A stretch of 64,000 nucleotides of DNA, from NCBI RefSeq assembly GCF_030409525.1, contig NZ_JAUFQB010000060.1, forward strand, positions 22,304 to 86,303, read 5' to 3'. This DNA is from Kaistella yonginensis. GTDB taxonomy: Bacteria > Bacteroidota > Bacteroidia > Flavobacteriales > Weeksellaceae. Position numbers and translations under genes: made by a program. Below the pieces are notes generated by a model, which saw nothing but the letters and a program-made list of their open reading frames with translations, searched no databases and had not been told where the DNA came from. This document shows positions 26,376 to 34,759 of the stretch, piece after piece (within the stretch, counting starts at the first letter, position 1; the number at the start of each line of letters is the position of its first letter).

Positions 26376-26407
26376 AATTTTAGATTTTAAATTATAAATT
26401 TTAGATG
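26376..26407 (+). repeat. Direct repeat, left copy, flanking the second four-helix-bundle gene
   Basis: A 32-base A/T-rich unit beginning AATTTTAGATTTTAAATT. It differs at two positions from the copy at 26788-26819, and the two enclose the 118-residue gene. Confidence 0.6.
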
Positions 26408-26409
26408 AT

Positions 26410-26766
26410 ATGAGTTACAAAGAAGACAATTTAATTCAGATTAAAACATTTGATTTTGCATTGAGTATTATTAAATTTTACATGGAATGCAAATCTCAGA
26501 ATGAATATATTTTATCTAAACAAATTCTTCGAAGTGGAACTTCAATTGGAGCCAATGTAGAAGAAGCAATTGCAGCTCAGTCTAAAAGAGATTTTATTTC
26601 AAAGCTTTCTATTGCTAATAAAGAAGCTAGAGAAACAAAATATTGGTTGAGGCTTTTCAGCTCTTCAAATTTGGTCCAAATTGACATAGAATCTTATTTA
26701 AAGGAGATTGAAAGCATCATTAATATCTTAACTAAAATCATCAAGACATCATCTGAAAATTTATAA
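26410..26766 (+). CDS. Second four-helix-bundle protein (S23-like, divergent subfamily)
   Basis: 118 residues, all helical. The family core reads LSKQILRSGTSIGANVEEA, then SKRDFISKLSIANKEARETKYWLRLF. This is the SIGANVEEA subfamily, clearly different from the protein at 24791, so the two are not a recent duplication. Function is unknown. It lies between fadA and the acyl-CoA dehydrogenase gene, bounded by a 32-base direct repeat. Confidence 0.88.
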   Translation: MSYKEDNLIQIKTFDFALSIIKFYMECKSQNEYILSKQILRSGTSIGANVEEAIAAQSKRDFISKLSIANKEARETKYWLRLFSSSNLVQIDIESYLKEIESIINILTKIIKTSSENL

Positions 26767-26787
26767 CAGCGAATCTTAAAGCACAAT

Positions 26788-26819
26788 AATTTTAGATTTT
26801 AAATTGTAAACTTTAGATG
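26788..26819 (+). repeat. Direct repeat, right copy, flanking the second four-helix-bundle gene
   Basis: 30 of 32 bases match 26376-26407. A related A/T-rich segment (AAAATCTATAATCTATAATC) follows at about 26899, just before the next gene. Confidence 0.6.
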
Positions 26820-26931
26820 TCAACCAATTTAGAAATAAAGAGCTATAAAAAATTAATTTATAACAACATCAAAAATTTACAAACGCGAATCTAATTTAAA
26901 ATCTATAATCTATAATCTAAAATTTAAAATA

Positions 26932-28710
26932 ATGACCAATACACTAAAAGGCGGCGAATTCATCATCAAAGATATTCCTGCAGCAGAAATTTTCAGTCTT
27001 GAAGAACTGACCGAAGAGCAAAAAATGCTCCGTGAATCCATCCATGATTTTATGGAAAGAGAAGTGATTCCAAAGCGTGAGCGTTACGAAAGTAAAGATT
27101 ATGCCTTAACCGAAGCTACCATGCGTCAATTGGGCGAAATGGGAATTTTGGGAATCGCAGTTCCAGAAGCCTACGGCGGACTTGGAATGGGCTTCGTAAG
27201 CACCATGTTGGCCTGTGATATCGTTTCCGGTGGAAATGGTTCCCTGGCGACTGCATACGGCGCACATACCGGAATTGGTACGCTTCCAATTTTATTATAC
27301 GGAAGTGAAGAACTCAAACAAAAATACCTGCCTGCCTTAGCGACCGGTGAAAAATTCGGAGCCTACTGTTTGACAGAGCCTGATGCAGGTTCCGATGCGA
27401 ACTCCGGAAAAACCAGAGCAGTACTTTCTGAAGATGGTAAATATTACATCATCAACGGACAGAAAATGTGGATTTCTAATGCAGGTTTTGCAGACACTTT
27501 CACGCTTTTTGCAAGAATTGAAGACGATAAAAACATCACCGGTTTCGTGATCAACCGCTCTGAACTGGAAGATCCGGCAAGCATGACGATGGGTGAAGAA
27601 GAACACAAATTGGGAATTCGCTCCTCTTCTACCCGTCAGGTTTTCTTTAATGATATGAAGATTCCCGTTGAAAATTTGTTGGGCGAAAGAAACAACGGTT
27701 TCAAAATCGCTTTGAACGCTTTGAATGCTGGTCGTATTAAATTAGCCGCTGCAAACATTGATGGACAAAGAAGAATTACTTCGCTTGCCATCAACTATGC
27801 GAACGAAAGAAAACAATTTGGCGTTTCTATTTCTACTTTTGGCGCAATTCGTAAGAAAATTGCAGAAATGACAACTGGAATTTTCGTGTCAGAATCAGGG
27901 TCTTACCGTGCTGCAAAAAATGTAGAAGATAAAGTAAATGAATTGGTTGCAGCAGGTTCTACGCACGAACAAGCAGAATTGAAAGCACTGGAAGAATATG
28001 CAGTAGAATGTTCTATATTAAAGGTTTACGTTTCCGATCTTACACAGCATATTGCAGATGAAGGAATCCAAATCTACGGTGGAATGGGATTCTCTGAAGA
28101 TGCACCTATGGAAGCAGCGTGGCGAGACGCCAGAATTGGCAGAATCTACGAAGGAACCAACGAAATCAACCGACTTTTAGCCGTTGGAATGTTGATCAAG
28201 AAAACCATGAAAGGCGAACTTGATTTGTTGAAACCAGCCATGGCAATCGGAAAAGAACTGATGGGAATTCCTTCTTTTGAAGTTCCAGATTTTTCAGAAT
28301 ATATGTCTGAAGAAAAAGCCCTCCTTCATAACTTGAAGAAAGTATTCTTGATGGTTGCAGGAGCCGCACTTCAAAAATACATGATGGAAATTGAAAAACA
28401 GCAGCATCTCCTTTTGAACGCTTCCGAAATTCTGAACCAAATTTACATGGCAGAATCTGCAATTTTACGTGCAGAAAAACATTTCTCCGCAGATTCTGTA
28501 GAAGCAGCAATGGCGCAACTCAACCTTTACAAAGCCGTGGAAGCAATTACCACAGCCGCAAAAGAAGGAATTGTATCCTTTGCAGAAGGCGACGAACAAC
28601 GCATGATGCTTTCTGGTTTACGCAGATTTACAAAATACACCAATATGCCAAATGTAGTGGCGCTGACTGAAAAAGTGGCGGCGCATTTTATGGAGAAAGG
28701 AGCGTACTAA
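26932..28710 (+). CDS. Acyl-CoA dehydrogenase (FadE-like)
   Basis: 592 residues, the long form with a C-terminal extension of about 180 residues as in Bacillus FadE. FAD/substrate motifs: YCLTEPDAGSDANSGKT, KMWISNAGFADTF, and the late QIYGGMGFSEDAPME; RIYEGTNEINR is the family signature. It oxidises acyl-CoA to trans-2-enoyl-CoA and passes electrons to ETF, whose genes share its operator. It is the last gene of the operon, followed by a strong terminator. Confidence 0.93.
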   Translation: MTNTLKGGEFIIKDIPAAEIFSLEELTEEQKMLRESIHDFMEREVIPKRERYESKDYALTEATMRQLGEMGILGIAVPEAYGGLGMGFVSTMLACDIVSGGNGSLATAYGAHTGIGTLPILLYGSEELKQKYLPALATGEKFGAYCLTEPDAGSDANSGKTRAVLSEDGKYYIINGQKMWISNAGFADTFTLFARIEDDKNITGFVINRSELEDPASMTMGEEEHKLGIRSSSTRQVFFNDMKIPVENLLGERNNGFKIALNALNAGRIKLAAANIDGQRRITSLAINYANERKQFGVSISTFGAIRKKIAEMTTGIFVSESGSYRAAKNVEDKVNELVAAGSTHEQAELKALEEYAVECSILKVYVSDLTQHIADEGIQIYGGMGFSEDAPMEAAWRDARIGRIYEGTNEINRLLAVGMLIKKTMKGELDLLKPAMAIGKELMGIPSFEVPDFSEYMSEEKALLHNLKKVFLMVAGAALQKYMMEIEKQQHLLLNASEILNQIYMAESAILRAEKHFSADSVEAAMAQLNLYKAVEAITTAAKEGIVSFAEGDEQRMMLSGLRRFTKYTNMPNVVALTEKVAAHFMEKGAY

Positions 28711-28711
28711 A

Positions 28712-28763
28712 ATCATTGCGAGGAAGTCATTAAGTTCGTCATTGCGAGGAACGAAGCAATCTT
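28712..28763. repeat. CATTGCGAGGA dispersed repeat, two copies
   Basis: TCATTGCGAGGAAGTCATTA (28712-) and GTCATTGCGAGGAACGAAG (28738-) lie in tandem after the fad operon. Further copies are at 58.3-58.5 kb. Confidence 0.55.
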
Positions 28764-28779
28764 TCTCTTTTAAATATTG

Positions 28780-28808
28780 AACGCCTCAAGAAATTGGGGC
28801 GTTTTTTT
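28780..28808 (+). terminator. Terminator of the fad operon
   Basis: AACGCCTC (28780-28787) pairs with GGGGCGTT (28796-28803) with one G-T pair, followed by seven T. Confidence 0.85.
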
Positions 28809-28819
28809 ATACATGCCTG

Positions 28820-28837
28820 CAAGTCGGAAACTTTGCG
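28820..28837 (+). repeat. Left inverted repeat of a possible 1-kb cassette
   Basis: CAAGTCGGAAACTTTGCG matches, inverted, the sequence at 29830-29848 with two mismatches and one gap. The pair brackets the GC-rich array and the 160-residue gene. Confidence 0.5.
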
Positions 28838-28885
28838 ACCCACTGCCGTGTGGTCACCCGCCACCCACCTCCCAAACGGCGATGA

Positions 28886-28992
28886 CCACCTTACCCAAGC
28901 ACCCTACCCACCTTAGGTAAGCACCCCCTACACCTTCATTTTTGAAAAAACCACCTTACCCAAGCACCCTAGCCTCCTTGTATAAGCACCCC
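28886..28992 (-). repeat. GC-rich tandem array, four units of about 22 bp
   Basis: Plus-strand units follow CCWCCT-5N-AAGCACCC at 28886, 28908, 28951 and 28973, giving two pairs of 22-bp units with the pairs 65 bp apart. The region is strikingly GC-rich for this genome and G-rich on the minus strand, the strand of the gene at 29135. No open frame fits it. A CCACCTC/GAGGTGG hairpin (28995-29032) follows. Confidence 0.8.
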
Positions 28993-29072
28993 ACCCACCT
29001 CAAAAAGGGCGATAACCTGCTTCAAGAGGTGGTTTTCTCATGATTTGACCAATTTTTTAAATTTTTTAGCAT

Positions 29073-29098
29073 AAAAAATGCCCCGCAAATTGCGGGGC
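29073..29098 (-). terminator. Terminator of the 160-residue gene
   Basis: GCCCCGC/GCGGGGC hairpin (29080-29098) followed on the minus strand by six T. It lies between the gene and the GC-rich array, so the array may not be transcribed with the gene. Confidence 0.75.
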
Positions 29099-29134
29099 CC
29101 CCTTAAAAATAATGATGTTTGGGAAAAACAATCA

Positions 29135-29617
29135 CTATCCATTTTCTGTTGGTCTATTTTTCTTTGCACGGGGCAAGAAGAATTGTTTCAGTTCGTCTCG
29201 TTTGGTTTCAAAACCAGGCTTGTGTGCCCCCGCTTTGTAGTTGCAATATGCGTAATCATCTAGTGCGGCTTGGTAATTATCATAATCGTGCAAGATTTTT
29301 GTATTTTTCAACAGCAAGGCAATTGCATCAATTCGGTAGGTGATGCCTTCATAAAAGCTGCGGCTGTCCTTATCTTTCTCAAATTCTTCCCAATCCACAT
29401 CCGGTGACGAAAGTTCTGGGCTATTATGTCTGTAGTCCCAATCTTTATTGATAAAGAGTTTGTGCTGTTCGTTTACACTGCCATACAATTGGCGCTCTTG
29501 CGGCGTAAGCGTGACCGATAAATCACTGAGTTCATTTTCCAAACTGCTTATTGCTGTTTGGATGGCGTTTTTTTTTGCCGCTGTGAGGTGAAAATTATTT
29601 AAGTTGTTAATAGGCAT
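29135..29617 (-). CDS. Hypothetical protein, Bacteroidota family of unknown function
   Basis: 160 residues, hydrophilic, mostly helical, no signal peptide or membrane helix. Notable segments: AAKKNAIQTAISSLENEL, LTPQERQLYGSVNEQHKLF, ELSSPDVDWEEFEKD and KILHDYDNYQAALDDYAYC. I recall similar hypothetical proteins in Chryseobacterium-like genomes but no assigned function. It is isolated between the fad operon and a broken TonB receptor, is followed by a GC-rich tandem array, and is bracketed by inverted repeats, which suggests a cassette. Confidence 0.75.
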   Translation of the reverse strand: MPINNLNNFHLTAAKKNAIQTAISSLENELSDLSVTLTPQERQLYGSVNEQHKLFINKDWDYRHNSPELSSPDVDWEEFEKDKDSRSFYEGITYRIDAIALLLKNTKILHDYDNYQAALDDYAYCNYKAGAHKPGFETKRDELKQFFLPRAKKNRPTENG

Positions 29618-30004
29618 GGCACTCTGGTTTTAAAATTATTACGATAAAATTAATAACAAAAACGAAATAAAACAATCGTGAAAACACCCATTTTTCAGGG
29701 GACGGTCTTAAAAGAAACTCCTCGCTATAACCATGCGTTCCTTTCAATACGGATTGGTAGCATCTGATCATTAATTCGAGCCTCAAACAAGCCACAGCAC
29801 TTTGGCAAAATTAATAAGCTAGCCTCCTGCGCAACGTCTCCGACTTTGAGCAACCACAATCTCACTCCTCATAATTATTATACTTCCGAAATTCACTTGT
29901 TTTCGTAGTATCTATAATTAGTGGATCTGCCAGTTCTATTTGTCGCAATCCTTCACCACCACTATCCAAAATTAATTGCCTAAGAATATTTAAATTCCTG
30001 CGCT
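29618..30004. other. Intergenic gap with inverted repeat and a possible coding remnant
   Basis: 387 bases. The right inverted repeat of the presumed cassette is at 29830-29848. On the minus strand, 30003 to the TGA at 29862-29864 reads as a protein-like stretch (ILKRRNLNILRQLILDSGG, then LRQIELADPLIIDTTKT) without a usable start, possibly the C-terminal end of a lost gene. Nothing else is clear. Confidence 0.4.
29830..29848 (-). repeat. Right inverted repeat of the possible 1-kb cassette
   Basis: The minus strand reads CAAAGTCGGAGACGTTGCG, the inverted partner of 28820-28837. Related motifs occur at 32.5 and 32.7 kb. Confidence 0.5.
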
Positions 30005-32299
30005 TTAAAATTGATACTGCAAGTGTAAACCGCCATAATAATTTCGGAAATTTCCGGGATAATAATAACGGGGCGCTTTGCCACCAAATCCTACCGCATT
30101 GGTCAGAATACTTGCGGCATATTTTTCATCAAAAATATTATTGATTCCAAAATAAATATGAGCTTCAGCACCGCCGAAAACAATCAATTTATAGGCGGTC
30201 TTTACGTTCACAACCTGATAGGAATCCGTGCGACCACTGTTGGAATCATTTAAATAAATTAGACCAACCTTGCGGGCATTCAAATAAAGATGAACGCCGA
30301 ATCCTGTTTTCAAATCAAGTCCGTAATTTAGGGTGTAATTTGGAACGCCGGGAAGTTTATTTCCTGAAAAATCACCGTTATTATTTATGAAATTCCGAAA
30401 TTCAAATTGATTTAAAGAGCCATTAAAAAAAGGATTCACACTAATATTTTCTGAAAGATTAAAACGGTAATTGGCTAGAAATTCTACTCCTTTTTGACTT
30501 GTTTTACCCGCATTTACGCCCACATATTGGTCTTCTGCAACGCGTTGTGCGACCAATAGATTTTCAATTTCAATAGTATATCCATTAATTTCTGTGTACA
30601 ATTTATTTTTCAGCCAGTTCGCCTTAAAACCGATCTCATAGTTCGTACCGGTTTCGGGATTTAAATCTGTGTTAATGGTTCTTTCCGGGGTTAATGTTTC
30701 GGCAACGGTTGGAATAGAAAAACCTCTGCTTATGGATGCATAAAAATTTTTACCTTTTGATAGCTCGTAACTTGCACCCAATCTTGGTGAAAAAATCGGC
30801 TCGAATCTGTAATTTCCATTTTGATTAGAAATACCCGAATTAAAACGATCGGTGAGATTGTAGGAAGTTGTATTAAAATTAAAGCCCGTTTGCAGTTTAA
30901 ATTTAGGATTAATTTCAAAATTAATTTGTCCAAATCCGTTGATAAAAGTCCTTTCCTGCTTATTTTCACTGATGCGGTCGCCCTGGACACTACCCTGCCC
31001 CGGGAAATTTTTATACAGATTTTTAAAATTTCCAGTTTGAAACCATTCGGTGTAAAATTCCCCGCCAAAACTGATCTCTGATTTAATGTTCAATATTTTA
31101 CTAATCCAATTAAACTTTGTTCGCACCCCAGTAGAAATGCGATCCTCTTCCAAAATATCAAAAGGTCTCGGTTCATATCCATTTCTAAAACTGATGAATG
31201 TACTGGTTGTATTTTGCAGCTTTTCTGTCAGAAAATGGGTGTTAGACAAACCAAGTAATCCTCTATCGTAAGATTCATAGCCTTCTGATTGCGCCCAACT
31301 GAGATCGGCAGTGGTGGGACTGTTGATGAAATCATTATAATTGATAGAACTGGGAATAAAAGCTTTCAGTCGGGTGAAATTAGCGAGATAGGTTAAATTC
31401 GATTTTTTGTGAGCAGCAATATTTCCATTGATCACTACAGACTGTTTGCTCAACTTTCCGTTTTCTCTAAAGCCATCACTTGTCAAATTACTGAAAGAGG
31501 CAAAAAGACTGGCATTTTTCAGTGATAAGGCAGTTTCCGCCGTGTATTTTTGGGTATTAAAACTGCCTACCTGACCGCTGATCTTAACTTTATTCCCATC
31601 CGATATTTTCGATTGCGCCTATAAATTAATTGAACCTCCTAAACCGGCTCCAAAAATACTTGAAGTTGGTCCTTTTATAATTTCAATATGATCTAAACTT
31701 TCAGGATCAAAATCATCCAGGGTAAGTTCTCCTTCTGCCGTAGCGAGTGGAATTTCGTCGAAATAAGATTGGATTCGGTTGGTGCTGTATTGAGAGCGCG
31801 CTCCAATTCCTCTGATGGTAATTTTGTTGGTGTTTAATGCCCCTTGATTGATAAACAAACCGGGAGCCGTTCCTAGACTTTCCAAAATAGTTACTCCATC
31901 GGTACGGTCGAATTCCTTTTGACCAATTACACTAACGGCCGCCGGAATTTCTTGCAGATTTTGGGGAACCAAAGTACTTCTCAAAATGACCTCTGAAATG
32001 GCTATTGCTCTCCGTTGTAAATAAATTGCTTGAATTCCAGGTTTTGATTCTAAATTTATAGATCGATCAGCGTATCCCAAAGATTTAAGTGTAAATCGGC
32101 CCGGCAAATAGTTGCCATTAATAAAAAATAAACCGTCTTTCGATTTTGTTAATAAAGTATTGTTGAAAAAAATCTCCGCTTCAATAATATGGTAAATATC
32201 GGAAGCATCAACAATTTGAAATTGATTTTGTTGTGCTTCAACGATTGGTAAACCGTAGAGGAGAAAAAGAGCGCAAGTAATCCGTTTTAAAAAATCCAT
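30005..32299 (-). pseudogene. TonB-dependent receptor interrupted by one in-frame amber codon
   Basis: The two open stretches (32299-31619 and the rest to 30005) are in one frame, separated only by TAG at 31619-31621. Read through, it is a 764-residue receptor: signal peptide to about 22, a CarboxypepD-like domain, a plug (IPAAVSVIGQKEF; TIRGIGARSQYSTNRIQSYF; IEIIKGPTSSIFGAGLGGS) and a 22-strand-type barrel ending in LQYQF with a PETGTNYEIGFKANW motif. The stop follows GGSINL, where related receptors usually have Tyr, so TAY to TAG is the simplest event. It is probably a siderophore-type receptor. It could be a pseudogene, an assembly error or suppressible. Confidence 0.9.
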
Positions 32300-32824
32300 A
32301 TGTTAATTTACCCCAATATTCTAGATTATTCCAGCAGCCGCATCACATTCCAGCAAATTTCTTCCTCAATTTGGAATGATTACTACTGGTTTTAATGCTG
32401 CTGAAATTAGTATGGATTAAAGATAGGGTTTATATTGAAAAATTAATATTTAGTTGCTCATCATTTGAATAATTCAAAAATGAAAAACTAGAACTCAACC
32501 CGCTGCGCGAAGTGTTCGGACTTCAACGCACACAAATCTTAAAACTTTGTCAAATTGAAAAAATCATTAATATCAATCCAAAAAAAATAGCGTTCCTACG
32601 GAACACTTACAAACAAATACAAATTTATTTCTACACCGATAAGATTCCTACGGATTATTGAAAATTGAATTTTAAATCTTAAACTTTGAATCTCCGCTGC
32701 ACGAAGTTTCCCGACTTCGATGTTGCGGATTTGCAATCCATGACCATTAATTAAAACAAATCTAAAAAAATAAACTTTGTCTAAGTACCATAACCCTTCA
32801 AAAAACTTTGACAAAATAAAAAAT
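32300..32824. other. Repeat-rich intergenic region
   Basis: 525 bases without a convincing gene. It holds CGAAGTGTTCGGACTTC (near 32508) and CGAAGTTTCCCGACTTCG (near 32703), both related to the inverted repeats at 28.8/29.8 kb, and GTTCCTACGGAAC (near 32593) plus GATTCCTACGGAT (near 32642). A 72-codon minus-strand frame over this area looks non-coding. It resembles decayed mobile or REP-like sequence. Confidence 0.45.
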
Positions 32825-33703
32825 CTATTTTATCAGCCGTTTTGCAGTTGCCATCATGGCTTCATAATGATCGTGGCTTTTACAATAAAAATTTGCATAA
32901 ATAGTTTCGTAATTATTAGAATTGCAAGAATATTGATATTTAAAGGCGATATAATAAGTAGTTCTACTATATCCAAATTGTTTTGTAAGAATGGCTTTTA
33001 TCTCTTTCAATCCATAATCGCAAGTTCCATTTTGAGGAAAATTCATTCTGATATACAGTTCATTATTTTTGGTGAAAAATTCAATCGAAGAATAAGTAAA
33101 ACTGGTACTTCCTGTAATATTAAAAGAATATCTTGGATCTAGAAAATTGATTTTCGCAGATCTTATCCCTTTGTTTAGTGCGGCTGCCAATTCATCTACA
33201 TTTTCGTAGTGATACTCGCTAACATCGGTGGAAGTTGTATTTGTTGAAGTTTTCGCAGCACTTTCTGGTATTTGTTTGTTTTCTTCGGCTTGTTCCCAAA
33301 CATATTTTATTCCGGCATAATCACCACTTCTGACTCCAAAATAAATTTTGTAACCAATGTAATCTTTTAGTTCAAAATCAAAAACTTCCTTTGTGCCTTC
33401 ATGAGACGTGATCGCTATTTTGCCATCATAAATTTTGTAATCGTACCTTGGTTTGGTTGCTTCATTATCCCCTTTTTTATAATAATAAACTTTTCCGTTG
33501 GGTGAAAAAGCCATATAAGTCCCTTGGTATTCTTTCGGAACGGTATAAAATTGAGTTTTAGATTCATACCGTCTCAAAAACCATTTGTTTTTAGAAATTT
33601 TTTCTATGGTTTCTTTTTCTGTTAATTTTTGAGCACTTAAATTTGGACTGCTCAAACAAAATAAAATTGCAAAAAATAGGATGATAATATTTCTCATATT
33701 CAA
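32825..33703 (-). CDS. Secreted protein of unknown function
   Basis: 292 residues. A signal peptide (NIIILFFAILFCLSSPNLSAQ, cleaved near 25) precedes a domain that resembles lipocalin-like or DUF4488-type beta proteins in texture (WFLRRYESKTQFYTVPKEYQ; YMAFSPNGKVYYYKKG). A second part (about 165-292) has four Cys residues including CDYG and YSCNSN. No family is assigned. It is probably periplasmic or secreted and stands alone. Confidence 0.7.
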   Translation of the reverse strand: MNMRNIIILFFAILFCLSSPNLSAQKLTEKETIEKISKNKWFLRRYESKTQFYTVPKEYQGTYMAFSPNGKVYYYKKGDNEATKPRYDYKIYDGKIAITSHEGTKEVFDFELKDYIGYKIYFGVRSGDYAGIKYVWEQAEENKQIPESAAKTSTNTTSTDVSEYHYENVDELAAALNKGIRSAKINFLDPRYSFNITGSTSFTYSSIEFFTKNNELYIRMNFPQNGTCDYGLKEIKAILTKQFGYSRTTYYIAFKYQYSCNSNNYETIYANFYCKSHDHYEAMMATAKRLIK

Positions 33704-34006
33704 TTGTTTTTTGGGTGGGAAATCAAAGTTAAAATGGTTTGAATCAAATTATACAATCAATAGCAAAAGTAGATTAATTCTATAATTAAATCAAAATTTA
33801 GTGGAATTTAAAATCAAATATACCATAAAATTTCGTTTAAATTGATGAAATTTTGAACCAACCAACCGATTTAAAAATTAAAAAGTACCTGTTTTACAAA
33901 GAAAAATCAGTGTTCTTGAAACCACAAAAAACCTTTCCAAAAAAAAGAAAAGAATATTAGATTTTATGTAATTTAGTTCTACCAATAATCACAAAACCAA
34001 ATTGCC
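33704..34006. other. A/T-rich intergenic gap
   Basis: 303 bases between divergent genes. A TAATTTAG sequence at 33969-33976 is a weak promoter candidate for the FKBP gene. I see no open frame, hairpin or repeat of note. Confidence 0.4.
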
Positions 34007-34510
34007 ATGAAAAAATTACCATTGATGTTCTGCATGATTTTAGGATTTTCTACCATAAGTTATGCGCAAAGTGCCATTCCACAAAAAATAACCGACACAA
34101 GAAGTTCTGAACCAGAAAAAACTACAGGAAAAATCACAACTAAATCTGGATTAATTTATGAAGTTCTGAAATCAGGAAATTCCCAGAAGCCAACTATTCA
34201 TGATGAAGTAGTTTATCATATCATCACAAGTTTGCCCAATGGAACCATTCTAAACGACACGTATAAAAGAGGAAAACCCGTAACTTCTAAAGTGAAAGAA
34301 GTTATTTCTGGTTTAAGTCAAGGTCTATTATTAATGGGAATCGGGAGCAAATACCGATTAACTATTATTCCAGATTTAGCATTTGGGGAGGAAGGTGGTT
34401 TAGGAAGAAGATTACCACCAAATACCAATATTATCTATGAAGTAGAATTGATGGAAATTCATAAAAAAGAAGCGACTTTTGATTATTCTGATATGCTTTA
34501 TAGCAGATAG
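34007..34510 (+). CDS. Secreted FKBP-type peptidyl-prolyl isomerase
   Basis: 167 residues. A signal peptide (MKKLPLMFCMILGFSTISYAQS) precedes an FKBP domain from about 45: TTKSGLIYEVLKSGN, DEVVYHIITSLPNGTILNDTY, VISGLSQGLLLMGIGSKYRL, IPDLAFGEEGG and IIYEVELMEI. Some aromatic residues of the canonical proline pocket are replaced, so isomerase activity is not certain. It likely helps folding in the periplasm or on the cell surface. Confidence 0.85.
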   Translation: MKKLPLMFCMILGFSTISYAQSAIPQKITDTRSSEPEKTTGKITTKSGLIYEVLKSGNSQKPTIHDEVVYHIITSLPNGTILNDTYKRGKPVTSKVKEVISGLSQGLLLMGIGSKYRLTIIPDLAFGEEGGLGRRLPPNTNIIYEVELMEIHKKEATFDYSDMLYSR

Positions 34511-34550
34511 TAAGGTATATGATTTTCCATAATTTTCGTAAATATTCCCT

Positions 34551-34612
34551 CTCGCTATCAAATAACAAGAGGGTGGCGAAATTTCAAAGAAATTTTGACG
34601 GGGTAGTTTTTT
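34551..34612. repeat. Probable dispersed intergenic repeat
   Basis: AGAGGGTGGCGAAATTTC followed by AAATTTTGACGGGGTAG recalls a GGTGGCG...GACGGGGT repeat common between genes in Chryseobacterium-like genomes. Only one copy is in the window, so the call rests on memory. Confidence 0.3.
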
Positions 34613-34759
34613 AGAAAAAAAGTTTTTTCTTATTTAATCCGTTCGAGTTTCAACCGCTCTATTATCAAGCATTAAAATGCTAAAAATTAAACCTATTTTT
34701 ACCACTACAATTATAAATTTTCCAAAATCATCTCCTTAAAAAAACACAAACTAAACCCC

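Noticed and set aside
28886..28992. CRISPR array
   Set aside because: Only four short units, spacers of five bases, no cas genes nearby.
29607..29795. 62-codon minus-strand frame upstream of the 160-residue gene
   Set aside because: It overlaps the next gene start, has mixed composition and no recognisable pattern; probably chance.
32596..32814. 72-codon minus-strand frame
   Set aside because: It runs through dispersed repeats and hairpins, so it is more likely repeat sequence than a gene.
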